Origin: Cohnella algarum
GTDB lineage: Bacteria > Bacillota > Bacilli > Paenibacillales > Paenibacillaceae
DNA length: 64,000 bases
Direction: 5' to 3'
Assembly: GCF_016937515.1 (NCBI RefSeq)
Contig: NZ_JAFHKM010000002.1
Coordinates: forward strand, 4,149,001 to 4,213,000
The position numbers were made by a program, and so were the translations under genes. Numbering within the stretch: position 1 is the first letter of the stretch; each line of letters begins with the position of its first letter. Positions 1-7,207 of this stretch are shown piece after piece. The notes beneath the pieces are model-generated. The model saw nothing but the letters and a program-made list of their open reading frames with translations. It was not told the origin of the DNA and ran no database searches.

Positions 1-140
1 ATTCCGTCGTTCAATCGAAAGTTTACACCGAAACCGAGACGCAGCTGCAAAAGCTGATCGCCGGCAAAGCGACGCCTCAGGAAGTGGCCGACGCCATCCA
101 GAAGGTGCAGGACGCCGAAAACGCGGCCGCAGTCCAATAA
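1..140 (+). CDS. Extracellular sugar-binding lipoprotein of an ABC importer, C-terminal end
   Basis: Only the last 45 codons are present, read from base 3 and ending with TAA at 138-140. The alanine- and glutamine-rich helical end (LIAGKATPQEVADAIQKVQ) is typical of the C-terminus of CUT1-family solute-binding proteins, where it forms the last helix of the lobe. Two MalF/MalG-type permeases follow directly, which supports the call. Substrate cannot be told from this fragment. Confidence 0.7.
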   Translation, partial: SVVQSKVYTETETQLQKLIAGKATPQEVADAIQKVQDAENAAAVQ

Positions 141-224
141 CGTTTGCAAAGGGGAGAGGAGCCGCCCGGGTTGCGGGCGGCTCCTTGCTCTTCCCGACTT
201 TAACGACGGCGGAGGAGTTTCACC

Positions 225-1106
225 ATGAAAAATGCGCTTCGCAATCCTTATGTATATTTGATGTTCGTTTTGCCTACGATCGCGCTTTACTTTCTGTTTT
301 TCATCTATCCGATGCTTACTTCCGTATATTACGGATTTACGGACTGGGACGGGCTCAACCGGCAAAATTTCATCGGCTTCGACAATTTCGCCACCGCCTT
401 TCAAGACCCCGAGTTTCGGGCCTCGATCGTGAACAACGTCTATATTTTGCTGTTTTCGTGCTGCGTGCAGGTGCCGCTCATCGTCGTTTTCTCCCTGCTT
501 ATCAGCAACGTCAAACGGTTTCAGGGATTTTACAAAACGACCGTGTTCATGCCGTCCATTCTGTCCACCTCGGTCATCGGCATTTTGTGGGGGTACATTT
601 ACGATCCGGACGTGGGGCTCCTCAACAATTTGCTGGGGCTGCTCGGCATCGACCCGATCTACTGGCTGGCGGAATCGCGGTGGGCGATGATCTCGATTTT
701 GATCACGAACGCCTGGCAGTGGATGGGCTTTTATATCGTCCTCATTCTCGCCGCCATCCTGGCCATCCCGAGGGACATCGACGAGGCGGCCAAAATCGAC
801 GGCGCGACCGGCGTGCAGCGGGCGTGGTACTTGACCGTGCCGCTCATCAAACCGATCGTCAACGTCGTCATCATGCTGTCGATCGCGGGCGCCCTGCGCG
901 TCGTCGACATCGTGCTCGTCATGACGAACGGGGGGCCGGCGGGCGCGACCGAAGTGATGGCTTCCTACATGGTGAACAAAGCGATCAAGTACGGGGAATA
1001 CGGCTACGGCACGGCGCTGTCGATCGTCATTTTCATTTTTGCGCTCGTTCTTACCGCCCTGTACCAGGTCTTGTTCGCGAGAAGACAGGAAAGGATTGAA
1101 TACTGA
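225..1106 (+). CDS. Sugar ABC transporter permease, MalF/UgpA type
   Basis: Membrane permease of 293 residues with six predicted transmembrane helices, the first at about residues 12-34. It carries the binding-protein-dependent transport signature (EAA loop) EAAKIDGATGVQRAWYLTVP near residue 188, which docks on the ATPase subunit. GGCGGAGGAG lies just before the ATG. Its stop overlaps the start of the next permease (ATGA type), so the two are translationally coupled. No ATPase gene is visible; CUT1 systems often share a distant MsmX-type ATPase. The sugar is unknown. Confidence 0.9.
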   Translation: MKNALRNPYVYLMFVLPTIALYFLFFIYPMLTSVYYGFTDWDGLNRQNFIGFDNFATAFQDPEFRASIVNNVYILLFSCCVQVPLIVVFSLLISNVKRFQGFYKTTVFMPSILSTSVIGILWGYIYDPDVGLLNNLLGLLGIDPIYWLAESRWAMISILITNAWQWMGFYIVLILAAILAIPRDIDEAAKIDGATGVQRAWYLTVPLIKPIVNVVIMLSIAGALRVVDIVLVMTNGGPAGATEVMASYMVNKAIKYGEYGYGTALSIVIFIFALVLTALYQVLFARRQERIEY

Positions 1107-1936
1107 TGCCGGCCGCCGTCAAAAAAACGATACCGCATGTCGTCATGATGGCGTACGTCGTCGTCATTCTGCTGCCGTTCCTGTTCGTCCTGCTGTCTTC
1201 TTTCAAGGCGAACAATACCGAGATCGCGACGCGCCCGTTCGGCCTGCCGACCGTTTGGGAATTCGGGAATTACAAGGAAGCGTGGGTCAAGGCGAACATC
1301 AACGTCTATTTTTTCAACAGCCTGTACTTGTCGCTCTCCTCGGCGGTCGTCGGCGTCCTGCTGGCGGCGGGAACCGCGTTCGCGCTGACCCGCATGAAGT
1401 TCGTCCGGGCAAGCGGCTGGATTTACCAGTTCGTGCTGATCGGCATGCTTATCCCCGGCAACGTGCTGTTTATCGCGCAATATTTGCTCGTGCGGAATCT
1501 GGGCATCCTGAACACGCATTGGTCGCTGTTTTTGCCGTATACGGCCGGAGCGCTGCCGCTCAGCGTCCTGCTGATCTCGGCGTTCATGCGTTCGATTCCG
1601 AACGAGCTGGAAGAAGCGGCGATCGTCGACGGCCTGAGCGCCCCGGGGCTGTTTTTCCGGATCGTGCTGCCGCTGACGGTGCCGGCTCTCGTGACGGTGT
1701 TCATCGTCAATTTTCTGGGCAACTGGAACGAATACTTGCTGGCGAATTTCTTTTTGAGCAAGGACTCGCTTCGGACGCTTCCGACCGGCATGGTCGGCTT
1801 TCGCGACGCGTTCCAAACGAATTACGCGCTCGTCTGCACCGGCATCGTGTTCAGCGTCGTGCCGGTTCTCGTCATCTACGCCTTCCTGCAGAAAAAAATC
1901 ATCGAAGGGCTGACGGCGGGAAGCGTTAAGGGGTAA
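1106..1936 (+). CDS. Sugar ABC transporter permease, MalG/UgpE type
   Basis: Second permease of the importer, 276 residues, six predicted membrane segments. The EAA-loop motif reads EEAAIVDGLSAPGLFFRIVLP at about residues 172-192. MalG-like proteins pair with the MalF-like partner encoded immediately upstream, and together they form the membrane pore of a CUT1 carbohydrate importer. The gene closes the operon and is followed by a hairpin. Confidence 0.9.
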   Translation: MPAAVKKTIPHVVMMAYVVVILLPFLFVLLSSFKANNTEIATRPFGLPTVWEFGNYKEAWVKANINVYFFNSLYLSLSSAVVGVLLAAGTAFALTRMKFVRASGWIYQFVLIGMLIPGNVLFIAQYLLVRNLGILNTHWSLFLPYTAGALPLSVLLISAFMRSIPNELEEAAIVDGLSAPGLFFRIVLPLTVPALVTVFIVNFLGNWNEYLLANFFLSKDSLRTLPTGMVGFRDAFQTNYALVCTGIVFSVVPVLVIYAFLQKKIIEGLTAGSVKG

Positions 1937-1941
1937 GGTTC

Positions 1942-1980
1942 GCCCTCCATTCGGTCTTCTCGGCCGGCGGAGGGCAATTT
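1942..1980 (+). terminator. Probable terminator of the sugar importer operon
   Basis: A 7-bp stem GCCCTCC (1942-1948) pairs with GGAGGGC (1969-1975), followed by AATTTCG. The T-tract is weak, so this is a plausible but not strong intrinsic terminator. Confidence 0.45.
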
Positions 1981-2127
1981 CGTAGGCTAAAAGAAAGTTC
2001 AGGTTATTTGCCGTGCGAAAGCGCCCGGACAAGTTTGCTTGGATCGGACGCGCCGCTCGGGCAGCGGGAACCTTTCTCCAGCGGCATCGCCTCCGTCCGT
2101 GCCGAAAGTCGGCTCGGCCCTTCGGGG

Positions 2128-2374
2128 GCAACGGTCGAGTTGTGGATACTCATCCGAACCGGTTATACGCGTGCGGCCGTACTCAGTGGGGTAAATGTTA
2201 CTCACCTCGGCCGGTCAAACGCATGCGGCCGGGATCAGTTGGGTAAATTTTACTCATTTCGGCCGGTCAATCGTGTGCCGCCGGTATCAGTTGGGTAAAT
2301 TTTACTCACCTCGGCCGGTCAAACGCATGCGCCCGGGATCAGTTGGGTAAATTTTACTCATCTCGGCCGGTCAA
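2128..2374. repeat. 52-bp tandem repeat array, left part
   Basis: Units start at 2162 (degenerate), 2214, 2266, 2318 and 2370, exactly 52 bp apart. The unit begins GTCAAACGCATGCGGCCGGG and later carries TTGGGTAAATTTTACTCA, an imperfect palindrome, and ends in CTCGGCCG. The array breaks off at 2374 where IS110 sequence begins, and resumes beyond the element at about 3918. Related 52-bp units occur at 28737 and 63518. Confidence 0.95.
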
Positions 2375-2438
2375 GTGCCGTAAGAAGGCAAAAAAAAGAC
2401 CCACTACCCCGAAATCTCAACCCTAATTTTTTTAAAAT

Positions 2439-3674
2439 TTAGGTTGTTCCAGTAGGTTTCAAATCGACATTATATCCAAGCTGGTGCAACTGTTTCGTTA
2501 AACGTTCCACCATCTTGGAGGTCGACTCCTGAAATACGGTGGATTCAATTTCCTGGTAATTTACCCGGTCTCGAAGCATCGCATAGGCGATTCGCAAAAT
2601 CAGATGGGCTGTGGCGACAGCTGCTTTTTGGTCACCTCGGCGCTTTCTTACCCTCCTGAAATAGTCGCCAATTCGGTTGCTGCTTCTAGCGTTTGCCCAT
2701 GCCGCTTGGCATAAGATCCCTTTTGCATGTTTGTTCCCTTTACGGGCTTTAACTTTTTTTTTTACGCCTGCACTTTCGTTGTTCCCAGGGGCTACACCGA
2801 CCCAAGAGGCCAGCTTGGCATCTGACGAGAAATGCTTAGCCGCATTAGGCGTAATTTCAGCCAGCAGCGTGATTGCCGCTGTGCGATCCATGCCGGGAAT
2901 CGTATCTAGCAATTTCACCTCTTCTTCGTATGGTTGGATCAGCGCTTGAACTTTCTCTTCTAACCGCCCAATTTGATCCTCGAGAAACTTCAGGTGCTCC
3001 AGGTGGTACTTGATCATTTCGCGATGATGTTTCAGCAGTTTACCATTCAGTGCGTCCATGAGTGGTTTGACTTTCTTCTTCAACTGGGATTTGACGAGCT
3101 GGCGAACTTCCGCCTCCTCCAATACCTCGCCGTCGACAAGTCGGTCTAATAAAGCCCGGCCGGAGACGCCAAACAAATCGGACATAAAGGTGGTGAGCTT
3201 GATGTTGGCATCCTGCAAGATTTTGTGAACACGGTTCTTCTCGGAGGTCGTTTGCTGCACCAGTTTGCGACGATACCGCGTCAAGTCCCGAAGCTCACGG
3301 ATTTCTTGTGGGGCGACCATGCTGGGTTGTACCAACCCGCAGCGGTGCAACTGGGCGATCCACTGTGCGTCTTGAACGTCGGTTTTACGTCCCGGCATCT
3401 TTTGAATCTGCCGCGCATTGGCGAGAGTCAATTCACAGGTGGACTCCAGGACGTTCCATATTGGCTTCCACAGCACACCGGTGCTCTCCATCGCTACCTC
3501 TCGGCACTCGCGCTCCTCGAGCCAATCCTGCAGCTCCAGCAATTCGCGGGTAGTGGTACCGAACGTGCGGATTTCGGACTTGGGTTTGTGTTCCAACGAA
3601 CCCGACAACACACATGCAACTACGGTTTCCTGATGGACGTCCAGACCAGCACAAATTTGACGTACAGCATCCAT
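2439..3674 (-). CDS. IS110-family transposase (DEDD RuvC-like plus Transposase_20)
   Basis: 411 residues from the ATG at 3674, which has GAGGG about 7 bases upstream. An in-frame ATG at 3878 would add 68 residues that resemble nothing and cover the probable RNA-coding end, so the shorter start is preferred. The N-terminal RuvC-like domain shows GLDVHQE, AMESTGVLW and KTDVQDAQW, giving the acidic set. The C-terminal Transposase_20 domain has DTIPGMDRTAA and ASWVGVAPGNNESAG, with the candidate catalytic serine in NNESAG. It acts in RNA-guided recombination in the characterised members of the family. Confidence 0.92.
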   Translation of the reverse strand: MDAVRQICAGLDVHQETVVACVLSGSLEHKPKSEIRTFGTTTRELLELQDWLEERECREVAMESTGVLWKPIWNVLESTCELTLANARQIQKMPGRKTDVQDAQWIAQLHRCGLVQPSMVAPQEIRELRDLTRYRRKLVQQTTSEKNRVHKILQDANIKLTTFMSDLFGVSGRALLDRLVDGEVLEEAEVRQLVKSQLKKKVKPLMDALNGKLLKHHREMIKYHLEHLKFLEDQIGRLEEKVQALIQPYEEEVKLLDTIPGMDRTAAITLLAEITPNAAKHFSSDAKLASWVGVAPGNNESAGVKKKVKARKGNKHAKGILCQAAWANARSSNRIGDYFRRVRKRRGDQKAAVATAHLILRIAYAMLRDRVNYQEIESTVFQESTSKMVERLTKQLHQLGYNVDLKPTGTT

Positions 3675-3917
3675 ACCAACACCCTCTTGTTTCAGATTAA
3701 ACAGACCATGCAGTCCTAAAGGAGAGAGTTTATACGCGTCTTTAGGGACAATGGGCGGCTCTCGCAAACTGCAATAAGACGGATTACTCAACGGGGGACC
3801 AATAAATTTCCGTCTTTTGATCTGTTCATTATCTGTTTGTCCAGAATGTAAGAAGGATAAAAGGATGCGTACGACCACATTTTCATCTATGGCGGTGACG
3901 GTAACGTCATAGGGGAT
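3675..3917 (-). ncRNA. Candidate bridge RNA region of the IS110 element
   Basis: Read on the minus strand, the noncoding end upstream of the transposase forms two long stems with large internal loops. One closes AGACGGA with TCCGTCT (near 3777-3815). The other closes GTCC-TAAAG with CTTTA-GGAC (near 3713-3750). The first loop contains, in plus-strand terms, GGATTACTCA at 3781-3790. The same ten bases occur at the element/repeat junction 3914-3923, and TTACTCA is in every repeat unit. A loop matching its insertion site is what a bridge RNA target guide predicts. Function is inference from the family; no alignment was run. Confidence 0.5.
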
Positions 3918-4310
3918 TACTCATTTCGGCCGGTCAATCGTGTGCCGCCGGTATCAGTTGGGTAAATTTTACTCATTTCGGCCGGTCAATCGTGTGCCGC
4001 CGGTATCAGTTGGGTAAATTTTACTCATTTCGGCCGGTCAATCGTGTGCCGCCGGTATCAGTTGGGTAAATTTTACTCATTTCGGCCGGTCAATCGTGTG
4101 CCGCCGGTATCAGTTGGGTAAATTTTACTCACCTCGGCCGGTCAAACGCGTGCGGCCGTACTCAGTTGGGTAAATTTTACTCATTTCGGCCGGTCAATCG
4201 TGTGCCGCCGGTATCAGTTGGGTAAATGTTACTCACCTCGGCCGGTCAAACGCACACAGCCAGGATCAGTGGGGTCAGGTTGAGTATCTCAACCCGCCAT
4301 GCGCATGAGG
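3918..4310. repeat. 52-bp tandem repeat array, right part
   Basis: Units start at 3933, 3985, 4037, 4089, 4141, 4193 and 4245, all 52 bp apart. Several are nearly identical (GTCAATCGTGTGCCGCCGG...). After 4270 the array runs into TTGAGTATCTCAACCCGCC, which resembles the divergent repeat type at 63518-63760. No gene is visible from 3918 to 4526. Confidence 0.95.
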
Positions 4311-4371
4311 GCGCCTTTTTCGAGGAAAATTTTTTTGACCGTAGATATAGCCGGGTCCGTCTCACGCGACA

Positions 4372-4420
4372 TTCCGCACCAAATCCCCACCTTTCACGAT
4401 CCCCGTGGAGTTTGTCTTTT
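4372..4420. repeat. Dispersed CACGATCCCCG motif, copy 1
   Basis: A stretch of about 46 bp containing CACGATCCCCG followed by a TTTGTCTTTT tract. It aligns with 28996-29040 and 48745-48790; all three are intergenic. Role unknown. Confidence 0.55.
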
Positions 4421-4526
4421 TTCCAAGGATTCCTTCAGGCATATTTCTTAGCCTTTTCCTGTCGTTTGCATCGCCTTGCGGCAACCGCTATAATCAGGCC
4501 AAGCTTCAGGAAGGAAGGTGGCCGCG

Positions 4527-5060
4527 ATGGGAAGCGATGGGCGGATACGTTCGTTTCCTCCGATCGTGAACGAGCGTTCGAGGATTTTGATATTGGGCAG
4601 CATGCCGGGCGTGGCTTCGCTCAAAGCATTCGAATATTACGGCAATCCCCGGAACTATTTGTGGCGGATTGTTTATGGTCTGTTCGGAGATCCGGTACCG
4701 GACGACGCTTACGAGGACAGGCTGAAATTCGCGCTCGAACACGGGATCGCGCTTTGGGATACGATTGCTTCGTGCGAGCGGAAGGGGAGTCTGGACAGCG
4801 AAATCAGGGAAGAGGAGCCGAACGACATTCCGGGCCTTCTCCGCCGCTTCCCGGGCATCCAGGCGCTCGTTTGCAACGGGACGCAGTCGTATTCCGTGCT
4901 GCGCCGTTTTTTCGGCTCGGCGCCGGAGGTGGCGGAGCGGACGGTGCTTCGCTTGCCGTCCACGAGCCCGATTCCGACCCGCGACTATCGCGGGCTGGAG
5001 GATCGGCTCGCGGCCTGGCGGCGGGAACTCGCTCCTCTGCTGCCGTCTCCGCAACGCTGA
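4527..5060 (+). CDS. DNA-deoxyinosine (hypoxanthine-DNA) glycosylase, uracil-DNA glycosylase superfamily
   Basis: 177 residues from the ATG at 4527, which has AGGAAGG eight bases upstream; an in-frame GTG at 4518 lies inside that ribosome binding site. The fold motifs are SRILILGSMPG near the N-terminus, YYGNPRNYLWRI (the family's NP motif) and LPSTSPIPTRDY near the end, as in the TIGR04274-type branch of the uracil-DNA glycosylase superfamily. The enzyme would excise deaminated bases and start base-excision repair. The TGA stop lies inside the first unit of a direct repeat. Confidence 0.8.
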   Translation: MGSDGRIRSFPPIVNERSRILILGSMPGVASLKAFEYYGNPRNYLWRIVYGLFGDPVPDDAYEDRLKFALEHGIALWDTIASCERKGSLDSEIREEEPNDIPGLLRRFPGIQALVCNGTQSYSVLRRFFGSAPEVAERTVLRLPSTSPIPTRDYRGLEDRLAAWRRELAPLLPSPQR

Positions 5061-5290
5061 GCGCATTGCCCGAGCGGAGCCATCGGCAGGAGAGGGGCAG
5101 GCGGCCGGAAGGTCGGAGCGCCTGCCCCCGGCATTCGCCTCGGAGAGGCCGCGAGGTGCCCCCGAACCGCGTCGCGTTTGAGCGCATTGCCCGAGCGGAG
5201 CCATCGGGCAGGAGGGGGCAGGGGCCGGAAGGTCGGAGCGCCTGCCCCCGGGCAATGCCTCGGAGAGGCCGCGAGTGGGCAGGCCGCGCC
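5059..5290. repeat. Two tandem copies of a 121-bp GC-rich repeat
   Basis: Both units begin GAGCGCATTGCCCGAGCGGA (5059 and 5180, 121 bp apart). They share GGAAGGTCGGAGCGCCTGCC and GCCTCGGAGAGGCCGCGAG with small indels between them. The first unit overlaps the stop codon of the glycosylase gene. No protein or RNA identity was recognised; the rest of 5291-5389 shows nothing else. Confidence 0.85.
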
Positions 5291-5389
5291 TTGCTTGAGC
5301 TCTTGCCTTCGGCCATCGCCGCTGACAAGCCGTATCCACGGCCTGCCGCGTCGAACTTGGGAGACTTGCCCGGGCCAGGCCGCTGCCGA

Positions 5390-6505
5390 TCAGGCTTCTT
5401 TGTCGGAGAAGCGGTCGCGAATTTCGATCAGCTCCGGCAGCACGCGGAAAAACGCGTCCACGACGTCGGGATCGAAATGCTTGCCCCGCTCGTCGCGAAA
5501 CAGCTGCTCGATTTTTTCGATCGGCCAGGCCGCTTTGTAGACGCGTTCCGCGCTCAGCGCGTCGAAGACGTCCGCTACGGCCGTGATCCGTCCGAAAATG
5601 TGAATCTCTTCGCCCGCCAGCCCGTTCGGGTAGCCCTCTCCATTCCATTTTTCATGGTGCTGCTCCGCCACGATGGCGGCGGCATGAAGCAGCTCGCGGC
5701 GGGAACCCCGCAGCAGCTGGTGCCCGATCATCGTGTGGGACTTGATAATGTCGTATTCGGCGTCCGTCAGCTTTCCCGGCTTGTTCAAAATGGAGTCGGG
5801 AATGGCGACCTTGCCGATGTCATGCATCGGGGACACCGTCCGCAGGACGTCGGCGTCGTGTTCCGACAGGCCGAGCGAACGAGCGAGCGCATACGAAAAT
5901 TCCGCCACGCGCTTTACGTGATTGCCGGTCTCCTTGGATCGGATTTCGCCGATTTCGCCCATCGTCGAAATAATTTCCCGCTGGGTGTCGATAATCTCCT
6001 GATGGAGCATGACGGACTCGAGCGATTTGCCCGCATAGGAAGCGGCAAGCGACAGAAGCTCGATATCCTTGGAAGTGAATATCGCGGCTTCGGTCAGCTT
6101 GTTGACCGCCTGATAGGCGCCGATGATGCGGCCATCGCTGTTCCGGAACGGAATGGTGATGACGGATTTGGTGACGTAACCGGTTATGCGATCGGTTTCG
6201 GCATGATGTCTCGGGTCCGCAGCCGCATCCTCGATGACGATCGGTTCCCCGGTTCGGATGGAATGTCCGACAAGGCCGCTCCCGTACGGAATGCGTATCG
6301 GCTTCGTGCCATGCGCGACGGTCGTGAACAGCTCTTCGTTGACCTCGTCGATCAGCCATACCGCGCAGCGGTCCGCCACGATCATTTCCCTGCCCATGTT
6401 GGCCATGAGGACCAACACTCGTTCCAGCTGATTTTCCCCGGTAATTTTGGCCATATAATCAAAAATTACGCTTAGGAGTTGTTCCGACGACAATTCCTGT
6501 TTCAT
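5390..6505 (-). CDS. GAF and HD-GYP domain protein, probable cyclic-di-GMP phosphodiesterase
   Basis: 371 residues. An N-terminal GAF sensor domain covers about residues 20-170. The HD-GYP domain follows from about 180, with H228-D229 in MHDIGKVAIPD, H283/H284 in EQHHEKWNGEGYP and the GYP triad at 291-293. HD-GYP proteins hydrolyse cyclic-di-GMP using a di- or trinuclear metal centre; the GAF domain suggests control by a small ligand or by the redox or light state. No membrane segment, so cytosolic. GGGGG lies five bases before the ATG. It appears to be a single-gene unit. Confidence 0.88.
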   Translation of the reverse strand: MKQELSSEQLLSVIFDYMAKITGENQLERVLVLMANMGREMIVADRCAVWLIDEVNEELFTTVAHGTKPIRIPYGSGLVGHSIRTGEPIVIEDAAADPRHHAETDRITGYVTKSVITIPFRNSDGRIIGAYQAVNKLTEAAIFTSKDIELLSLAASYAGKSLESVMLHQEIIDTQREIISTMGEIGEIRSKETGNHVKRVAEFSYALARSLGLSEHDADVLRTVSPMHDIGKVAIPDSILNKPGKLTDAEYDIIKSHTMIGHQLLRGSRRELLHAAAIVAEQHHEKWNGEGYPNGLAGEEIHIFGRITAVADVFDALSAERVYKAAWPIEKIEQLFRDERGKHFDPDVVDAFFRVLPELIEIRDRFSDKEA

Positions 6506-6589
6506 CCAATCCCCCGCTTGTTCGATCCCTTGAATGGTTCATATTCGCGGAGAATCGTGTCGAATCCTGCCAGCGACAGGAATGGAGTA

Positions 6590-6631
6590 TAAAAAAATAT
6601 AGCGTTCCGCCAAAACTTGGCGGAACGCTAT
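6590..6631 (-). terminator. Strong intrinsic terminator of the DinB/YfiT gene
   Basis: A perfect 13-bp stem (ATAGCGTTCCGCC / GGCGGAACGCTAT, 6599-6631) with a 7-base loop, followed on the minus strand by ATTTTTTTATA. It starts 15 bp after the stop of the minus-strand gene ending at 6646. Confidence 0.9.
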
Positions 6632-6645
6632 GGAAAGCAGGCCGA

Positions 6646-7179
6646 TTACCAGCCGTTTCGCTGTCTCAAAGACGTGATATGCGCCGTATGATGCCGAATG
6701 TGCCAGGCCGCATAAGCAAACAATTCATACAGCTTCGTAGGTCCGTTCGCCGGGTGGATGAATTTGCGTTCGTAAACGGAGGCGTCTAGCGTTCGCAGCA
6801 GCGCCTCCAGGCGCACGGCCACCCCTTCGAAGACGAGCAGGGAGGAGTCGACGGGAAAACGCGCCGAATCGGGCAGCTTCGCCCATTCGTCCTCCTCGAA
6901 CGCCGCGATCGTCGGTTCGTTCTCCGTCAATCCGAGCTTAAAGCGCGTATATTGCTGCATGAGCGCGTCCGCCATATGATGAACGACCTGCCGGGCCGTC
7001 CAGCCGCCCGGGCGGTACGGGGTATCGAGCTGTTCGTCGCTTAAATCCCGGACCGCGAGCCGCAGGTTTTCCGGGGCGGCCGGAAGTTCCCCGATCCAGC
7101 GGCGTATTTCCTCCATGTCCAAAGCGGAAGGCTTCTCGAAAGCTCCGACCGGATAACGCAGATTCTCTTCGTTTTCCAT
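6646..7179 (-). CDS. DinB superfamily protein, YfiT/BstA-type putative metal-dependent thiol transferase or hydrolase
   Basis: 177 residues, the usual length of YfiT-like proteins. It is a four-helix DinB fold with the metal-binding histidines in VVHHMADALMQQ (H67/H68) and AAWHIRHHTAHI (H160, H164), and the PGGWTARQVVHH motif typical of the family. Related Bacillus proteins are bacillithiol S-transferases; the actual substrate here is not known. It lies 28 bp downstream of pepF on the same strand and may be cotranscribed with it. Confidence 0.82.
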   Translation of the reverse strand: MENEENLRYPVGAFEKPSALDMEEIRRWIGELPAAPENLRLAVRDLSDEQLDTPYRPGGWTARQVVHHMADALMQQYTRFKLGLTENEPTIAAFEEDEWAKLPDSARFPVDSSLLVFEGVAVRLEALLRTLDASVYERKFIHPANGPTKLYELFAYAAWHIRHHTAHITSLRQRNGW

Positions 7180-7207
7180 CGCTTCGTTTCCCCTCTCTCG
7201 CAGCCGA

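Larger units (their letters stand above)
2375..3917 (-). mobile_element. IS110-family insertion sequence inside the 52-bp repeat array
   Basis: About 1.54 kb of non-repeat sequence separates two halves of one tandem array and contains a single IS110-family transposase gene on the minus strand. As expected for this family there are no clear terminal inverted repeats. The noncoding end upstream of the transposase (3675-3917) is about 243 bp and the downstream end only about 64 bp, the proportions seen in IS110-group (not IS1111-group) elements, where the long upstream end encodes a bridge RNA. The boundaries are estimated from where repeat identity stops; the flanks do not rejoin into one exact unit (about 30 bp missing). 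Confidence 0.8.

Noticed and set aside
3675..3878. 68-residue N-terminal extension of the IS110 transposase
   Set aside because: The downstream ATG has a good ribosome binding site and the usual family start; the region folds as RNA.
2128..4310. CRISPR array
   Set aside because: The units repeat over their full 52 bp with no unique spacers, and no cas genes are adjacent.
4226..6475. 749-codon plus-strand frame across the glycosylase and HD-GYP genes
   Set aside because: It runs through repeats and opposite two genes with clear motifs; shadow frame.
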